Positions 11,042 to 23,875 of a stretch of DNA of 64,000 nt are shown piece by piece. The translations under genes were made by a program, and so were the position numbers. The notes under the pieces are model-generated. The model saw only the letters and a list, made by a program, of their open reading frames with translations, had not been told where the DNA came from and did no database searches. The stretch comes from Ridgeia piscesae (taxonomy: Eukaryota > Annelida > Polychaeta > Sabellida > Siboglinidae), in contig JAODUO010000559.1 in assembly GCA_025642075.2 (NCBI GenBank), forward strand, positions 57,501 to 121,500, given 5' to 3'. Every line of letters begins with the position of its first letter. The first letter of the stretch is position 1.

Positions 11042-11870
11042 ACATTGTCCAGCCACATCTGGACAATGTCACCTTAGATGAGGCCACATTGAAGCTGGGG
11101 CGGGGCTGGACACAGTCACCTCTAGGGAATGTGCTAGCACACAGCCTTGTAAGCCCTTAGCATCACTATATATGGTAGCAGCAGGAGGTTGGGATACTGG
11201 GGAGCCAATCGCTGCACGGCACCTCATATCATGAGACTTCAGTTTTAATTCTCTGTCAACAGACGAAGTTCGTTTCACGGAGAAGCCCGTTTTTGAATCG
11301 CATTTTTTCCCTCCCTCCTGCCCTATGCTGCTCCAGCTTGGCTTGGCCTCTCTTTCTTTTTTTTGCCTTGTGTTGCTTATGTTGTTGTTTTGCTCTGACG
11401 GGTGGTTACCATGTCCCAGGGGTTTTAGGACGAGGACTTGTGTGCATGTATCTACCGCTTTCCCCTTGTCTTTCTATACATGGACTTACATTATTTGCAT
11501 TATATGGGGCACTGCGGGTAGCTAGAGGAAGTGCGCCCCTACCTCAGTTGGGGTTATAGGCGCCTTGAGCTACCTTGCGGTTCTTCCATGGTATTTCTTG
11601 TTGCATGTATATCTAGATGTTTATTTATACTGTGGGGTGGTTTCTAGCCCCCACATTTATTTTGCTTAGATAGCTAGTTGCTTAGATAATTTCTCGTGCT
11701 ATCCCATTGACATACATGACATTTCTGTTTTTTAGGGGATTTGCTTTATTTATCTAGGCCAACAGCAATGCTCTTAGTTTTGTTTACCATGTCATTTCTC
11801 TTTATTTGTGTAATTAAAGGCATTGCCATTTTCCACCCAATTTAGTTTCGGTTCTTTCTTGCTATCTCAC
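11042..11870. other. Unclassified stretch with terminal hairpin, possible transposon
   Basis: It opens with a perfect 11-bp hairpin (ACATTGTCCAG at 11042-11052, loop of 6, complement at 11059-11069) and contains a pyrimidine-rich plus strand from 11280 to 11500. The 88-codon frame at 11293-11559 is cysteine-, leucine- and phenylalanine-rich, because of T-rich DNA, and matches nothing I know. Base composition differs from the AT-rich flanks. It may be an LTR or other repeat; I cannot decide. Confidence 0.3.
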
Positions 11871-13782
11871 GCTCCATAAACTGAGCAAAGCACAGCAGAC
11901 TCCCTTTACTTTTATTTAGCACAGTGCCAGTGAGCAAAAAGTGTTTTAACAATTGCACCATTTCAAGTTCAAACCGGCATCATAAAAGATGCTGTTGTTA
12001 CCAGCGGGGATCATCAGAATTATGTGCACTGATATGAATTGTTATATTTCATGCAATCAATATTATGATCTTACAAATTATACTATATAGATATTTCTTT
12101 CTGAAGCTGAATACAGTATGTTTGCTGTGAGCACCCAAGTATGTGTGCTTACTGGTGTAGATTATCTCTTGTGGGCTGTATTTCATACAATTCATCTGAA
12201 AACAGGATGAAAGTCTGCAACACTTAGCAAAAGTGTCAAAACCATCGCACTTGTTTGGCTAAATTGTTTTCATACAAATTGGATACATCTAGACCCTAAG
12301 ATAAGTGTTTGTATTAGTTACATCAGAATATCACAAAATACGTTCGTTTCGACCCAAAAGCCAACCTTGTAAACATGCTCTGAATATGTGGAAATCTATA
12401 TTATGCGTGACTCAAGCTGACAACTATATGATGTCACATCTCCGCATCTCAAAAGCACAGCAAAAACATGCATATTCAAAAAAGGGTTATGCAGCATAAC
12501 ATGTGGTATAAATTTATAATTCCTAAAAGGTTTGGTGATTTTTTTGCTTGGTTTTCATATAAATAAATAACAGGATATAATATAATATGAAGTCAAGGAA
12601 AAGGTTTTTTTATTTCCTTTAAGAACATAAAAAACGAAATTTTTTATGTCCAACATAAAAGTAACAATTATTACACTGCCACTGTAATGTTGGCTAAATG
12701 TATAAAGCTAATAAAATGATATCAAAGTGCCGGCCCCCTGCCCCCCTTTTTTAAACAAATTCCAAGAAGTTTTTGGCCCACCCGTTCCCACTCAGGTTTA
12801 AGATGGCTGTAAAGGGGTTTTTAACAGTTTGCGTAGTTTAAAACTATTTAGACTTACTTTAACTTTTACGTCTTTAATAGCCTTCGTGATTTGTGAGCTG
12901 ATTCCTTTACAGCTATTCACAGCAAAACTGGGATTGATGTGGTGCGTGACCAGTGTTACACTTACAGTAACACTAACAGTGTAGAGTGTATTAAATTCAA
13001 GAACGTATGTAACTATCTTCATTAGCTTATTTTAGTTTAGCAGAAGCTGAGATGACAGATGGGTGTTAAAATTTAAATATAAACTAATAAAGACGCAATG
13101 GGAGAAGAAAAACAAGAAAAAAACAGACGATGCTTTATTTTCTTGACAAGTCAAACATTAATACGATTACTTACCAGTTACGTAATTTAAAAATCAGACA
13201 AAAGTGTGTATAATTCGACCAAAACCTCTAAATATACTGCAAAACAGCAGAAAACATTTCCAGTTGTTCTGCGTTGCGTTTGTTGATTACCGACATAGCG
13301 GTTTATACCGAAACCAAACCGACTCTAGCGAATGTACTGGTAACTATTACTGGTGCGCGTAGGGAAAGACGAATAGGTAATATCGAAATATGTAGACATA
13401 TATCAGGTTGTTATTCCGTGTAGATATCGTATTCTCAGAATAACATCGATATAATTTGATGATGCATAGCATGCAGCATTTCAGGATACTCAAATGAGGT
13501 TATAGACTTTGCACTATATTATCGCTCTAAGACATGCAACGCTGTCAAGACGGAGGATACGGAAGACCTAGAGGCTAGAGCTAGTCCCTAGACCAGGCCA
13601 AGACTAAGTCAATGCAAGTGTCGAAGTGATGCCTGGTGGCATGATGCCACATTCTGAGTAAATAAGTAGCGTGTAGGACACAATACAGACAAATGTCATT
13701 CTTCCCCTGGAATATCTCCGAATGGAACAACCTGCACCAGCCCAGGAAAAGGAGATATAGATATAGTGGCAGCCAAGATCCA
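11871..13782. other. No gene recognised; intergenic DNA
   Basis: Both strands carry only short frames without recognisable domains or convincing splice sites. Confidence 0.5.
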
Positions 13783-13879
13783 AGTCCCTGGACTGTCCCT
13801 GGACTGTCCCTGGACTGTCCCTGGACTGTCCCTGGACTGTCCCTGGACTGTCCCTGGACTGTCCCTGGACTGTCCCTGT
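13783..13879. repeat. 12-bp minisatellite, about 8 copies
   Basis: Perfect copies of GGACTGTCCCT plus one base repeat about eight times. Twelve is a multiple of three, so several frames stay open on both strands, which explains the repetitive open frames here. Confidence 0.95.
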
Positions 13880-13974
13880 CCAGGCTTGCTGCCCCATTGT
13901 AACGATGACACACCACTCCTCCTCCCCTTTTTCTTGTGTCAGCTATCCTCCTCTACTATCCTATATCCTATATT

Positions 13975-14035
13975 TCAATACATCTTCAAACTATGTGTAC
14001 TGCAACCTCTATCAATCATCTTCAAACTATGTCTT
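13975..14035. repeat. Left copies of the CATCTTCAAACTATG repeat
   Basis: ATCATCTTCAAACTATG and TGTACTGCAACCTC words occur here and again at 14508-14612, either side of the LINE fragment at 14220-14525. Confidence 0.75.
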
Positions 14036-14219
14036 CTTCTTCTTCCGGATATACCGCCTAGCCTCAACATGCTGAGCCTGAGGGGGCCCAGCCTGAGGAT
14101 ACAGGCGGGAGAACAGGAAAAATCAGAAATCTTTTTTTCGTTTTTGGTGCAATGCAATGTATCAGAACAATAATTAGTGCATGTAAACAGTAATGCGTGC
14201 AAACGAACTATAGTTATAT

Positions 14220-14525
14220 CTAAAAAGTGGAATAACGCAAAGTCTGCCTATTGCTCTTAAAGGAATCAAGGATGTTTTTATTTACAACATGTAGATGGAG
14301 GGAGTTCCAAAGTCGAATGGTACTTGGAAAACAAACATACAAGTGGTAATTACATCTGGAGTGGGGGATAAGGTAGGACAAGGAATGTTGCTTTCTAGTG
14401 ACTGTGTTTACAGGAATGAGATATTTATTTGCTGGTATACCCACTAGGCCATTTGCTATTTTGTATATCATGCATAGCTTTGCGTCATTTCTTTGGTCAG
14501 ATAGGGATCTCCATGTGTACTGCAA
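14220..14525 (-). mobile_element. LINE reverse-transcriptase C-terminal fragment
   Basis: The minus strand is open for 101 codons. It shows the conserved tail of animal LINE ORF2 proteins: a lysine/tyrosine-rich helix LCMIYKIANGLVGIPA, then TRKQHSLSYLIP, then STIRLWNSLHLHVV and a final DSFKSN. It is 5'-truncated, and no upstream reverse-transcriptase domain is visible to its right. Confidence 0.7.
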
Positions 14526-14612
14526 CCTCCATAAATCATCTTCAAACTATGTGTACTGCAACCTCCATCAATCATCTTCAAACTATGTGTACTGCAACCT
14601 CCATAAATCAAC
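14508..14612. repeat. 36-40-bp tandem repeat, three copies
   Basis: Three copies of a unit containing TGTACTGCAACCTCCAT and ATCATCTTCAAACTATG. The first overlaps the 5' end of the LINE fragment's open frame. The same unit lies at 13975-14035. Confidence 0.85.
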
Positions 14613-14836
14613 ATACCCTGGTGGTAATCATCAAAACATTCATAGTTAACTGATCAAATGTGGTAAAGAAGAAAAATAAAAAAGATTGTTGATATTCTTG
14701 TTTTTGCAAATGGTTCATTTGCACTCAAAGTGTATGTGTGGCTAAACAGTTGCATTAATGAATGATGATGGGAAATGGTGGCAATTAATAATAGGTTTGT
14801 TTGTTTTCTTTCAGTTTCAATTTCCAGTGAACACAT

Positions 14837-15100
14837 ATGGCTGTAATTTGTGAACTGGACTGTGGTTGGGTTGTTGATCACAAGCAAGCCATAGACAGAG
14901 TATATTATGAAACACATACATTACTGGAACACACCCCAGGCATTGTACAGAAGCATTTCGAGTGCCTGCCAGATCTCTTTGACATCCACCAACCATTCAT
15001 GATGGACTCCCAGTTTGAGAAATTGAAGAAAAGTGCAAATTCTGTGTCACAGACAGAGGAAACAGAAAATGTGACCGGACTGACCAGGAGAAAGAAAAGG
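14837..15100 (+). CDS. METTL4: METTL4 coding exon 1
   Basis: 264 nt, 88 codons, phase 0 at the donor AGG|gtgggt. It begins MAVICELDCGWVVDHK, which matches the METTL4 N-terminus and fixes the start codon. It includes PDLFDIHQPF, a short block conserved in METTL4, and ends in a basic TRRKKR. Confidence 0.9.
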
Positions 15101-16369
15101 GTGGGTTTGTTTCATTGTTTGTACATGTAAAGTAAACATAAAACACCATGAATTACCATGGAATATATATTTGACAATACTGGTTGATTATGTGGCAGTT
15201 GGGATATAAATAAAAAAATATAGGGTTTGTGTGCTTCACTTTGGGTGATACATTTTAGGTTTTTATCATATCTCTTTGGCAATCCTGTCATACTCTCCCA
15301 AACCCTTCTTGATAGTAATGAGTTTGTTTGTCTAAAAGATGGTAAATTTTGCAAACTGTTAGTTTCGTATGAAATAATTATTTGAAATTGTGTGTGTTAT
15401 ACACAGACATGTGTAGCACCAACAGTCGCACCCCATCAACACCAACACATTGTGGCTATGGTGGCATGTGCTTTCAAATAAAATGTAGTAATATGTCGCA
15501 CGGACTCTTTCCTAATTGACATGGTTGAGTTCGCTGGACAGACTGACCCTGAGGACACTAGTTCCATCAAACTTACTGGTGCACAGTAGAGATTCCACTT
15601 GAAGTTGTATTCCAAGTCCCAAACATTGATTAAAACATCTCAAAAGTTATATATGATCAGACTGATAAAACTCATTTAAATGTTGCAGGATCACTGCAAG
15701 AAATTGTTAATATTTTCATGTGTGACCAGCTGGCCAGTTGCCTTTTGAAAGATTATTAACAAGACACATTGACCACCCACAGGTACCTAGCCTGTCTGTT
15801 GTGGAAGCAGTGTTATGTTGGATGTTTCATGTGTGTATTCTGCTTGTCCAGTAGAAGAGGAAATGCCCACTGAATGAAGGGGAAATGGCAGCTTTGGACT
15901 TCCACGAAAAGGTTGGTTTGAAATCTCCATAAAGAATTCTTCTGTAGGCAATTTTTCTCAATTCTTGACTCATTTCTAGTATTTTATATTCTATAATACT
16001 TGAGCTATTATTTTTTAGACAGTCATATCGCTTTAAACAAGACTCTGGGGATGTTCCAGAGTCTAGATGGGGCCCAGTAACTGTTACACTCCCTTTGAAA
16101 TTTGCCAAAAACAGCCGTGGCCAAACCCAATTGATATCATGACGGCTGAGCCAGATCTTCAGCATGATTCCACATGTTAACACTTGAACATTTTCATGAC
16201 AGTGATCACAGTTTCCAAATGTCTAGGGGGACATGCACATGCAATAGGTCTAAGGTGGCATATTTAATATGTCTATTGGGGGCATGTGAGATTGTATGTG
16301 CCTCAGGAACAATCTATTAACTGAAACAAGATAGTTTATTTAAACCCCAGAGTGGTCAACATAACATCA

Positions 16370-16410
<41 letters not shown>

Positions 16411-19400
16411 TCAAATGCCATTATGTCCATGATTGGGTTATCTGGAAAACTTATTGATCTGGTAAAATACACTAAGAAATCAGATTACCTGGGTAACAGT
16501 AAATTTTATATTGTTCTCTTTGGTTTTGGATTCTATATTCTTACTTAATACACCTGTATACTTTTTATTTAAACCATGACTTAGCCTAAGGATAAAGTAC
16601 AAAAGTGAGTTTTTCTTCTGAAAATCAACAAAATGCACGTGACAACATTCATATTTATTTGTTTTAGGTGAAACCCATCTTGGAGAATGCTCTTGAGCAG
16701 CTGGTGAATGCTGGCAAAAAGAATGTATACTTTGTGGTGAGGAACGATGGCAGTCAAGAGATGGACAATAACTTGACTGCCCGCCAAGCTGCTCGACTCA
16801 CAGACTCCTTCCTAGTTGACATGGTTGAACTCGCTGGACAGACTGACCCTGAGGACACTAGTTCCATCACACTTACTGGTACGTAAAGTAAAGGTAAGTT
16901 CCACTGTGACGTGGCACCCAGGCACAAGTAGAGTTGGAAATAGTGTCAGCGGTGATGACGTTTTTGCATTTTGAAAACACTCTGTAAATTAACATGTTCT
17001 TTTTAAGGGTGGATATAGAATGTGTAGCTCATTTTCTTGGTGAAATGTCTCTGTTCCTTCGGACACCATCCCCACTTTTTAAAGATGTACATATTATTGG
17101 TATGAAATTGTGAATGATGTAATCTTTGATGGTATAATTTGTTTTCTATTTGGACAAATGTTGCAACCATCCTGAATACATGACTAATGACGTTTGTTGA
17201 CCAGCACTATCACAAGGAATTTTGGGCTAGTCTGTTGACTCTTAATTGCTTCACGTACAGAAGATATATCAGACAAAGGAGACGGGATACTAGTGAACTG
17301 TCTGGTGGAGCATGAGAGTGAGAGAGCGTCAGAGAGAAAGTGGATGGGTCGTCACTACCTCCTCCCACCCCACTGCTCCTTCCTCCTCTCAGACCTCCGT
17401 CACGTCTCCCCGCTCCTTCAAGGTAAGACCTCCGTCACGTCTCCCCACTCCTTCAAGGTAAGACCTCCGTCACGTCTCCCCGCTCCTTCAAGGTAAGACC
17501 TCCGTCACGTCTCCCCACTCCTTCAAGGTAAGACCTCCGTCACGTCTCCCCGCTCCTTCAAGGTAAGACCTCCATCACGTCTCCCCGCTCCTTCAAGGTA
17601 AGACCTCCATCACGTCTCCCCGCTCCTTCAAGGTAAGACCTCCATCACGTCTCCCCGCTCCTTCAAGGTAAGTCCTCCATCACGTCTCCTCCGCTCCCTC
17701 AAGGTAAGACCTCCGTCACGTCTCCCCGCTCCTTCAAGGTAAGACCTCCGTCACGTCTCTCCGCTCCCTCAAGGTAAGACCTCCGTCACGTCTCCCCGCT
17801 CCTTCAAGGTAAGACCTCCGTCACGTCTCTCCGCTCCTTCAAGGTAAGACCTCCGCCACGTCTCCCCGCTCCCTCAAGGTAAGACCTCCGTCACGTCTCC
17901 CCGCTCCAAGGTAAGACCTCCACCACGTCTCCCTGCTCCTTCAAGGTAAGACCTCCGTCACGTCTCCCCGCTCCTTCAAGGTAAGACCTCCGCCACATCT
18001 CCCCACTCCTTCAAGGTAAGACCTCCACCACGTCTCCCCGCTCCTTCAAGGTAAGACCTCCGTCACTCTCCCCGCTCCTTCAAGGTAAGACCTCCGCCAC
18101 ATCTCCCCACTCCTTCAAGGTAAGACCTCTGTCTCCACAAGTGCTCCGCCACTCCTTCAAGGTAAGACCTCCGTCACGTCTCCCCGCTCCTTCAAGGTAA
18201 GACCTCCGCCACATCTCCCCACTCCTTCAAGGTAAGACCTCCGCCACATCTCCCCACTCCTTCAAGGTAAGACCTCCGTCACGTCTCCCCACTCCTTCAA
18301 GGTAAGACCTCCGCCACGTCTCCCCACTCCTTCAAGGTAAGACCTCCGCCACGTCTCCCCGCTCCTTCAAGGTAAGACCTCCGCCACGTCTCCCCACTCC
18401 TTCAAGGTAAGACCTCCGTCACGTCTCCCCACTCCTTCAAGGTAAGACCTCCGCCACGTCTCCCCACTCCTTCAAGGTAAGACCTCCGTCACGTGCACCC
18501 GTCCTTCAATCCTCAGATTCCCCCCCCAAGGTAAGACCTTCATTCCCAGGAAGGACCTTTTCAATCTGCCCTCCTTCAAGGTAAGCCTTCAGCTATGCCA
18601 TCAAGGAAAACCTCCGCCACGTCTCCCCGCTCCTTCAAGGTAAGACCTCCGTCACGTCTCCCCGCTCCTTCAAGGTAAGACCTCCGTCACGTCTCCCCGC
18701 TCCTTCAAGGTAAGACCTCCGTCACGTCTCCCCGCTCCTTCAAGGTAAGACCTCCGTCACGTCCCCTCCGCTCCCTCAAGGTAAGACCTCCGTCACGTCT
18801 CCCCACTCCTTCAAGGTAAGACCTCCACCACGTCTCCCCGCTCCTTCAAGGTAAGACCTCCACCACGTCTCTCCGCTCCCTCAAGGTAAGACCTCCGCCA
18901 CGTCTCTCCGCTCCCTCAAGGTAAGACCTCCGTCACGTCTCTCCGCTCCCTCAAGGTAAGACCTCCGTCACGTCTCTCCGCTCCCTCAAGGTAAGACCTT
19001 CCGTCACATCTCCCCGCTCCTTCAAGGTAAGACCTCCGTCACGTCTCTCCGCTCCCTCAAGGTAAGACTTCCGTCACATCTCCCCACTCCTTCAAGGTAA
19101 GACCTCTGTCACGTCTCTCCGCTCCCTCAAGGTAAGACTTCCGTCACATCTCCCCGCTCCTTCAAGGTAAGTCCTCCGTCACGTCTCCCCACTCCTTCAA
19201 GGTAAGTCCTCCATCACATCTCCCCACTCCTTCAAGGTAAGACCTCCGTCACGTCTCCCCACTCCTTCAAGGTAAGTCCTCCATCACATCTCCCCACTCC
19301 TTCAAGGTAAGACCTCCGTCACGTCTCCCCACTCCTTCAAGGTAAGACCTCCACCACGTCTCCCCACTCCTTCAAGGTAAGTCCTTACGTGGCACTGTAT

Positions 19401-22400
19401 TTAATCCTCATGATTGGTCCAAGTTGTTTACACTTCATTCCCAGGAGGACCTGTTCAATCAAATGCCATCTTGGGGAAGCATTCAGCTATGCCACAATTA
19501 CTGCATAAATACTAGTTGTTCACAAATATCCATCACTATCTATACACTATGATAATACAGCTGAGTGAACTGAGGCAATGTAGAATTAACAAAATCAAAT
19601 CATTTAATCATTGAATCAAATTTTCTTGATTGAGATTTTGTGGCACGAATTATGCAGTTTTAATAAACTTGTGTACAATAATTTTTTTTTTCATTATGAT
19701 TAATACGCTGTGTGTATACATTCCATTGATGTCAGCTTATTTGAAGTGTTCTTTTGTATAGACGGAAACATAAAAAAATTGCTGTGTCAGTGATATTTAT
19801 TAGTTTGTGTATCAAATAGCGTAACATATGTGGTAATTATTAATTTCTCCATTGCAAATTAGAAGCTGTGAGTATTGCTAAAAGCATTTGTGTCTGCTTA
19901 TGTGACATTTTCCAATGTTTCCTTGGAAATATAAAAAGAAATTTGCTACAACCCTGAGATTTACTAGGTTGAGTTTGTGTTTCAGACGGCCGGCAATACG
20001 ACCTGATAGTCATTGACCCACCGTGGCATAACAAGTCGGTGAAGAGGAAGAAGAAGTGAGTTACATCATGACGTTACGACGTAATGTTAGAGGAATTAGC
20101 TAAATGTTCCATCCTCCGTAGTGCTGTTGGTAATTAAAGGTGTCTGTGTTTCTACTGAACATTAGCCCCTGTAGTAATCTTTGATAGAACATCTACTGGC
20201 CAAGACATGGTGAATGTCAAATGCTAGTTTTTTATGATATTGTGGTTAACTTGACTCACCTTGGCATTATCAACAATAAAGTTTGTTTTGTAACTGGATG
20301 TGTTGTCAGTGGAAATATTTCAAATTGCAAATGTTGTTACGTAACTAATAAAGTAATTAATACGATTTAGCAAGCAATGTATCTTCAACTTATGTGTTAT
20401 GGTAATAACAATAAAATATTAAATATAAAATGTAAAGCCTATGAACAGGGACTGTCTTTTTAATAACTTAAATGCGGAAGATGAATTTCCAAAGTATTTG
20501 TACATAATATTTGTTACAGTTCATTTATGTCAACCCTATTTGGCTGACCAGCTAACCTCAGAATAATCAAATAAGACATGTAGTAATAATAATAATAATG
20601 ACTTCTTTTGCTCAAATATCGTCGAAGATCAAGCTCAGTGACGTGACAAAACCAAGGGATTAAGCAAATTCATAATCGTAAAACAATGCATGAGTCGTCA
20701 ATGGATGGATGAAGAAGCTAGGAAGCTAAGGCAGCATTAAAGAGATAGGTTTTTAGACGTTGGTGGAATGAAACTATATTACCTTCTGATTTAACACTGG
20801 CAGGAAGCGAATTCCACACAGTTGGTATGGCAACTGAGACAGCTCGGGTCCCAGCTTTCGTTTTCACCCAAGGAATGTAAAGAGGGTTACTACTGGTTGA
20901 CTGTAGCTGTCTGGAAGTTCTTGCTGGGGTTAGCATTGAATTTAGATATGCTGGTTGTGTAGATGAAAGTGCTTGATAGGCTGTTGTACAAATCATGAAA
21001 ATAATGCAATAGTGCACAGGGAGCATTTATTCATCTGGTTTTAACCGTAACACTGGTTACAGCACTTAAATATAAACAGCAGATTTTGAAGAGGTTAGAA
21101 TAATATCAGACTGTTGAATGTGTCCACTGATTTTTATGTCAGGTCACTCAGCCATATAAATGTGTGCCTGTTTATAAGGCTGGACATGTTGTATCAGTCG
21201 TCTTCTTCTGGCTGGATGGTTTCCAGAGAAGCCAATGGTGTGTGGTAAGGAATAGGTTGTTCTGAAGATATGTCGTTCTGAAGAAGAAAAATAAATTCCA
21301 TCTACAAATACATCACTGTGTCCCAGATACTGGACACTTGACAACGACGATCTTCGGCAACTGCCTATACGAGACCTGGCAGCTGATGGTTGTCTGGTTG
21401 TGATGTGGGTGACCAACAGACAGACCATTCACCAGTACGTCACACAAGAACTCTTCCCAGAGTGGCGGGTCAAGATCATCGCCCATTGGTATTGGCTGAA
21501 GGTAGGGCTAGCTAGTTGGGTCACAGTGGGGTACACTGCCTGCGCCAGCAGTATTGTGGATGTGCCAACATCAAAGGTTGTTTTGTTTTCCCTTGTTCTC
21601 CCTTGAAAAAGGGTTAACATTATATACAGAAGTTACCAAGACACAGGTATAGCTATGAGAAACCCTCAGAATAAGACTAAGTTTTCCCCCAGCATTCACA
21701 ACCGTGAATTGCATATATTTCAGTATACCGGTACATCAATTACTCGGGACAGACTTTGCAGGAAATTATTTAAAATTGTGTCTTTCTTAAATTTGTCCCA
21801 AGCTCAAGGGCATACCTTTTCTATGTTGGGTACACTTATCAAGGTTGGGGGCATGTGACATCTGGCTGCACACCCCTACTCGCATGTAAGGGTAGTGCAC
21901 CTCTGTCACTTGGCTGTGGCATCTTCAAGACTCCTTTCTACCTGAGAATTGTTGATGACAATTGGATACTTAGAAACAATGGCATATATACATAATACTT
22001 TACCGAGTATGGCCCCATAAAAACTAATTTCTGGTTTCTTCCTCACCCAAAAAGAAAACTTGTTTTCCTGGTGTTTTTGCATACTTTCCTCAAATGTAAG
22101 TATAAATATATCTAACCTACGTAAAATTAGGAAATTAATTACTTCAAAACATAGTTACTTCAATAAACTTGTATTACAAAATGCACGACTGAACATATAA
22201 GTTCTCTTTCCTCTTCTGTAACCTGCTTGGTCACTGTGCCTTTCTGTGGGTTTTACAGGTAACTATGCAAGGAGTGCCAGTGTGTGACCTTGACGTGTCA
22301 ATGAAGAAACCATATGAGACACTGATCCTAGGCCACGTCTGTCATACAGAGACATTGTCCAAGATATCTGTGCCAGACGTAAAGGTCATTGCCAGTGTCC

Positions 22401-23824
22401 CGTCCAGTGTCCACTCACAGAAACCTCCACTCTATGGTATGTCTTCGTCAAAGAGCATATACATGTATATACAAGATTGACAACTCTTACATTTACCTGT
22501 GTAACATTTTAAAACTGAATTTTAACAAGACCTCGGTTGAACCTATGGCCGACTTCGATTGGCCTACATGGGTTACTCGCATAACCCTAACGTGGTGTCC
22601 GGTTTACACTGCGCACGCAGTACCACGAGAGTAATCCAACTGAAAAGCGATGCTTGTGATCAAGATAGCTTCAAGATAAACCCCTTATGTAAATAAATTA
22701 AATAAAGTAATTAGTTGTTCATTGTGTAAATTGTGATGTTCATATTCTTGGTCTTACATTATAATTCATAGAATGTGGTGACTTTAATCCATATTTAAAT
22801 GATTGTATCGTGGAATGTTTAATTAATTTCTTGTGTAGTTAGGTTCCCAATTGGCTGTCACTGTTAATGACGTCGTCATTCGAGTGAATCCTCTTCAGAT
22901 TGCGATTGCCTCATGTAGCAACCTTGAAGATTGACCTTGTTTATCTATGTCGAGAAGGGTCACGTGAGCAAGTGATCTTGGATGTTCGATTGGTATTCGG
23001 GTTACTCGAGTTACTCACGTCGCTCAATCGAAGTCGGCCTATGGTGTCACAATAACAATGATCTATATTGATATTAAACAACAATCACAAGTCTGTCATT
23101 ACGGCTGTTTCACCAACATTCTTATGAGCATTAAAACATGATTCTGCCCAAAAAACGAATTTTACTCTTTAACAATGATCTTGTGTACTGGTGTAAAGGA
23201 ATAAATTGTTTAAAAAAAAAATTATTTCTCCATAGCAAAGCCATATTCTTACGTTCTAACGTGTGTGTCCATACCATGGAAACAAATTGAGTAAACTTCT
23301 TTTATTGAGGTACAAAAATATACCATTGAAATCACGTTGAAAGTCAAAATTTGTGTGTTCTATCTACACTGTGTATATTGTTTGCATGTCACATGAAATG
23401 GTGCAAGACCATGCAGAGTATTAAAATATGCCAAGAGCGTTAGACAAATTAGAAACAGAAAGTTTGTTATGCAAAATGTAGAGGATGGAACAAAGTTGTT
23501 TACTAAATATAGTACTCAAGCAGTTCTGATAATGAATGTTATTACATTTCATGTTCCGTCGTGTAGAAATAATGTGCTCTCTGGTGCTGCAGATATTCTC
23601 AGAGCCTATGTGCCCAAAGATGCCAGATGCCTAGAGTTATTTGCCAGGAATCTGCAACCTGGTTTGACAAGCTGGGGAAATGAGGTATGATAAATCTCTA
23701 CACCGGTAGTCATTTGGCAAAAGAACATGATAATATTTTATAATAAGAATTTATAATAAGAATTGCAAGCATGCAATATGATCTACGTGATCAAGTGGTG
23801 AAATTATGAATTCATAATTGAATG

Positions 23825-23875
<51 letters not shown>

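Noticed and set aside
11293..11559. Cysteine-rich 88-codon frame that looks like a signal peptide protein
   Set aside because: The hydrophobic residues come from a T-rich stretch; no domain, partner exon or matching family is recognised.
17423..17496. Read-through of METTL4 exon 4 into the minisatellite as a longer exon
   Set aside because: The frame stops at 17496 and only the first donor joins in phase to the DPPW exon.
9600..21026. Active LINE reverse transcriptase
   Set aside because: The 9.6-10.6 kb copy has stops, frameshifts and an internal deletion of the catalytic block; those at 14220 and 20718 are C-terminal fragments only.
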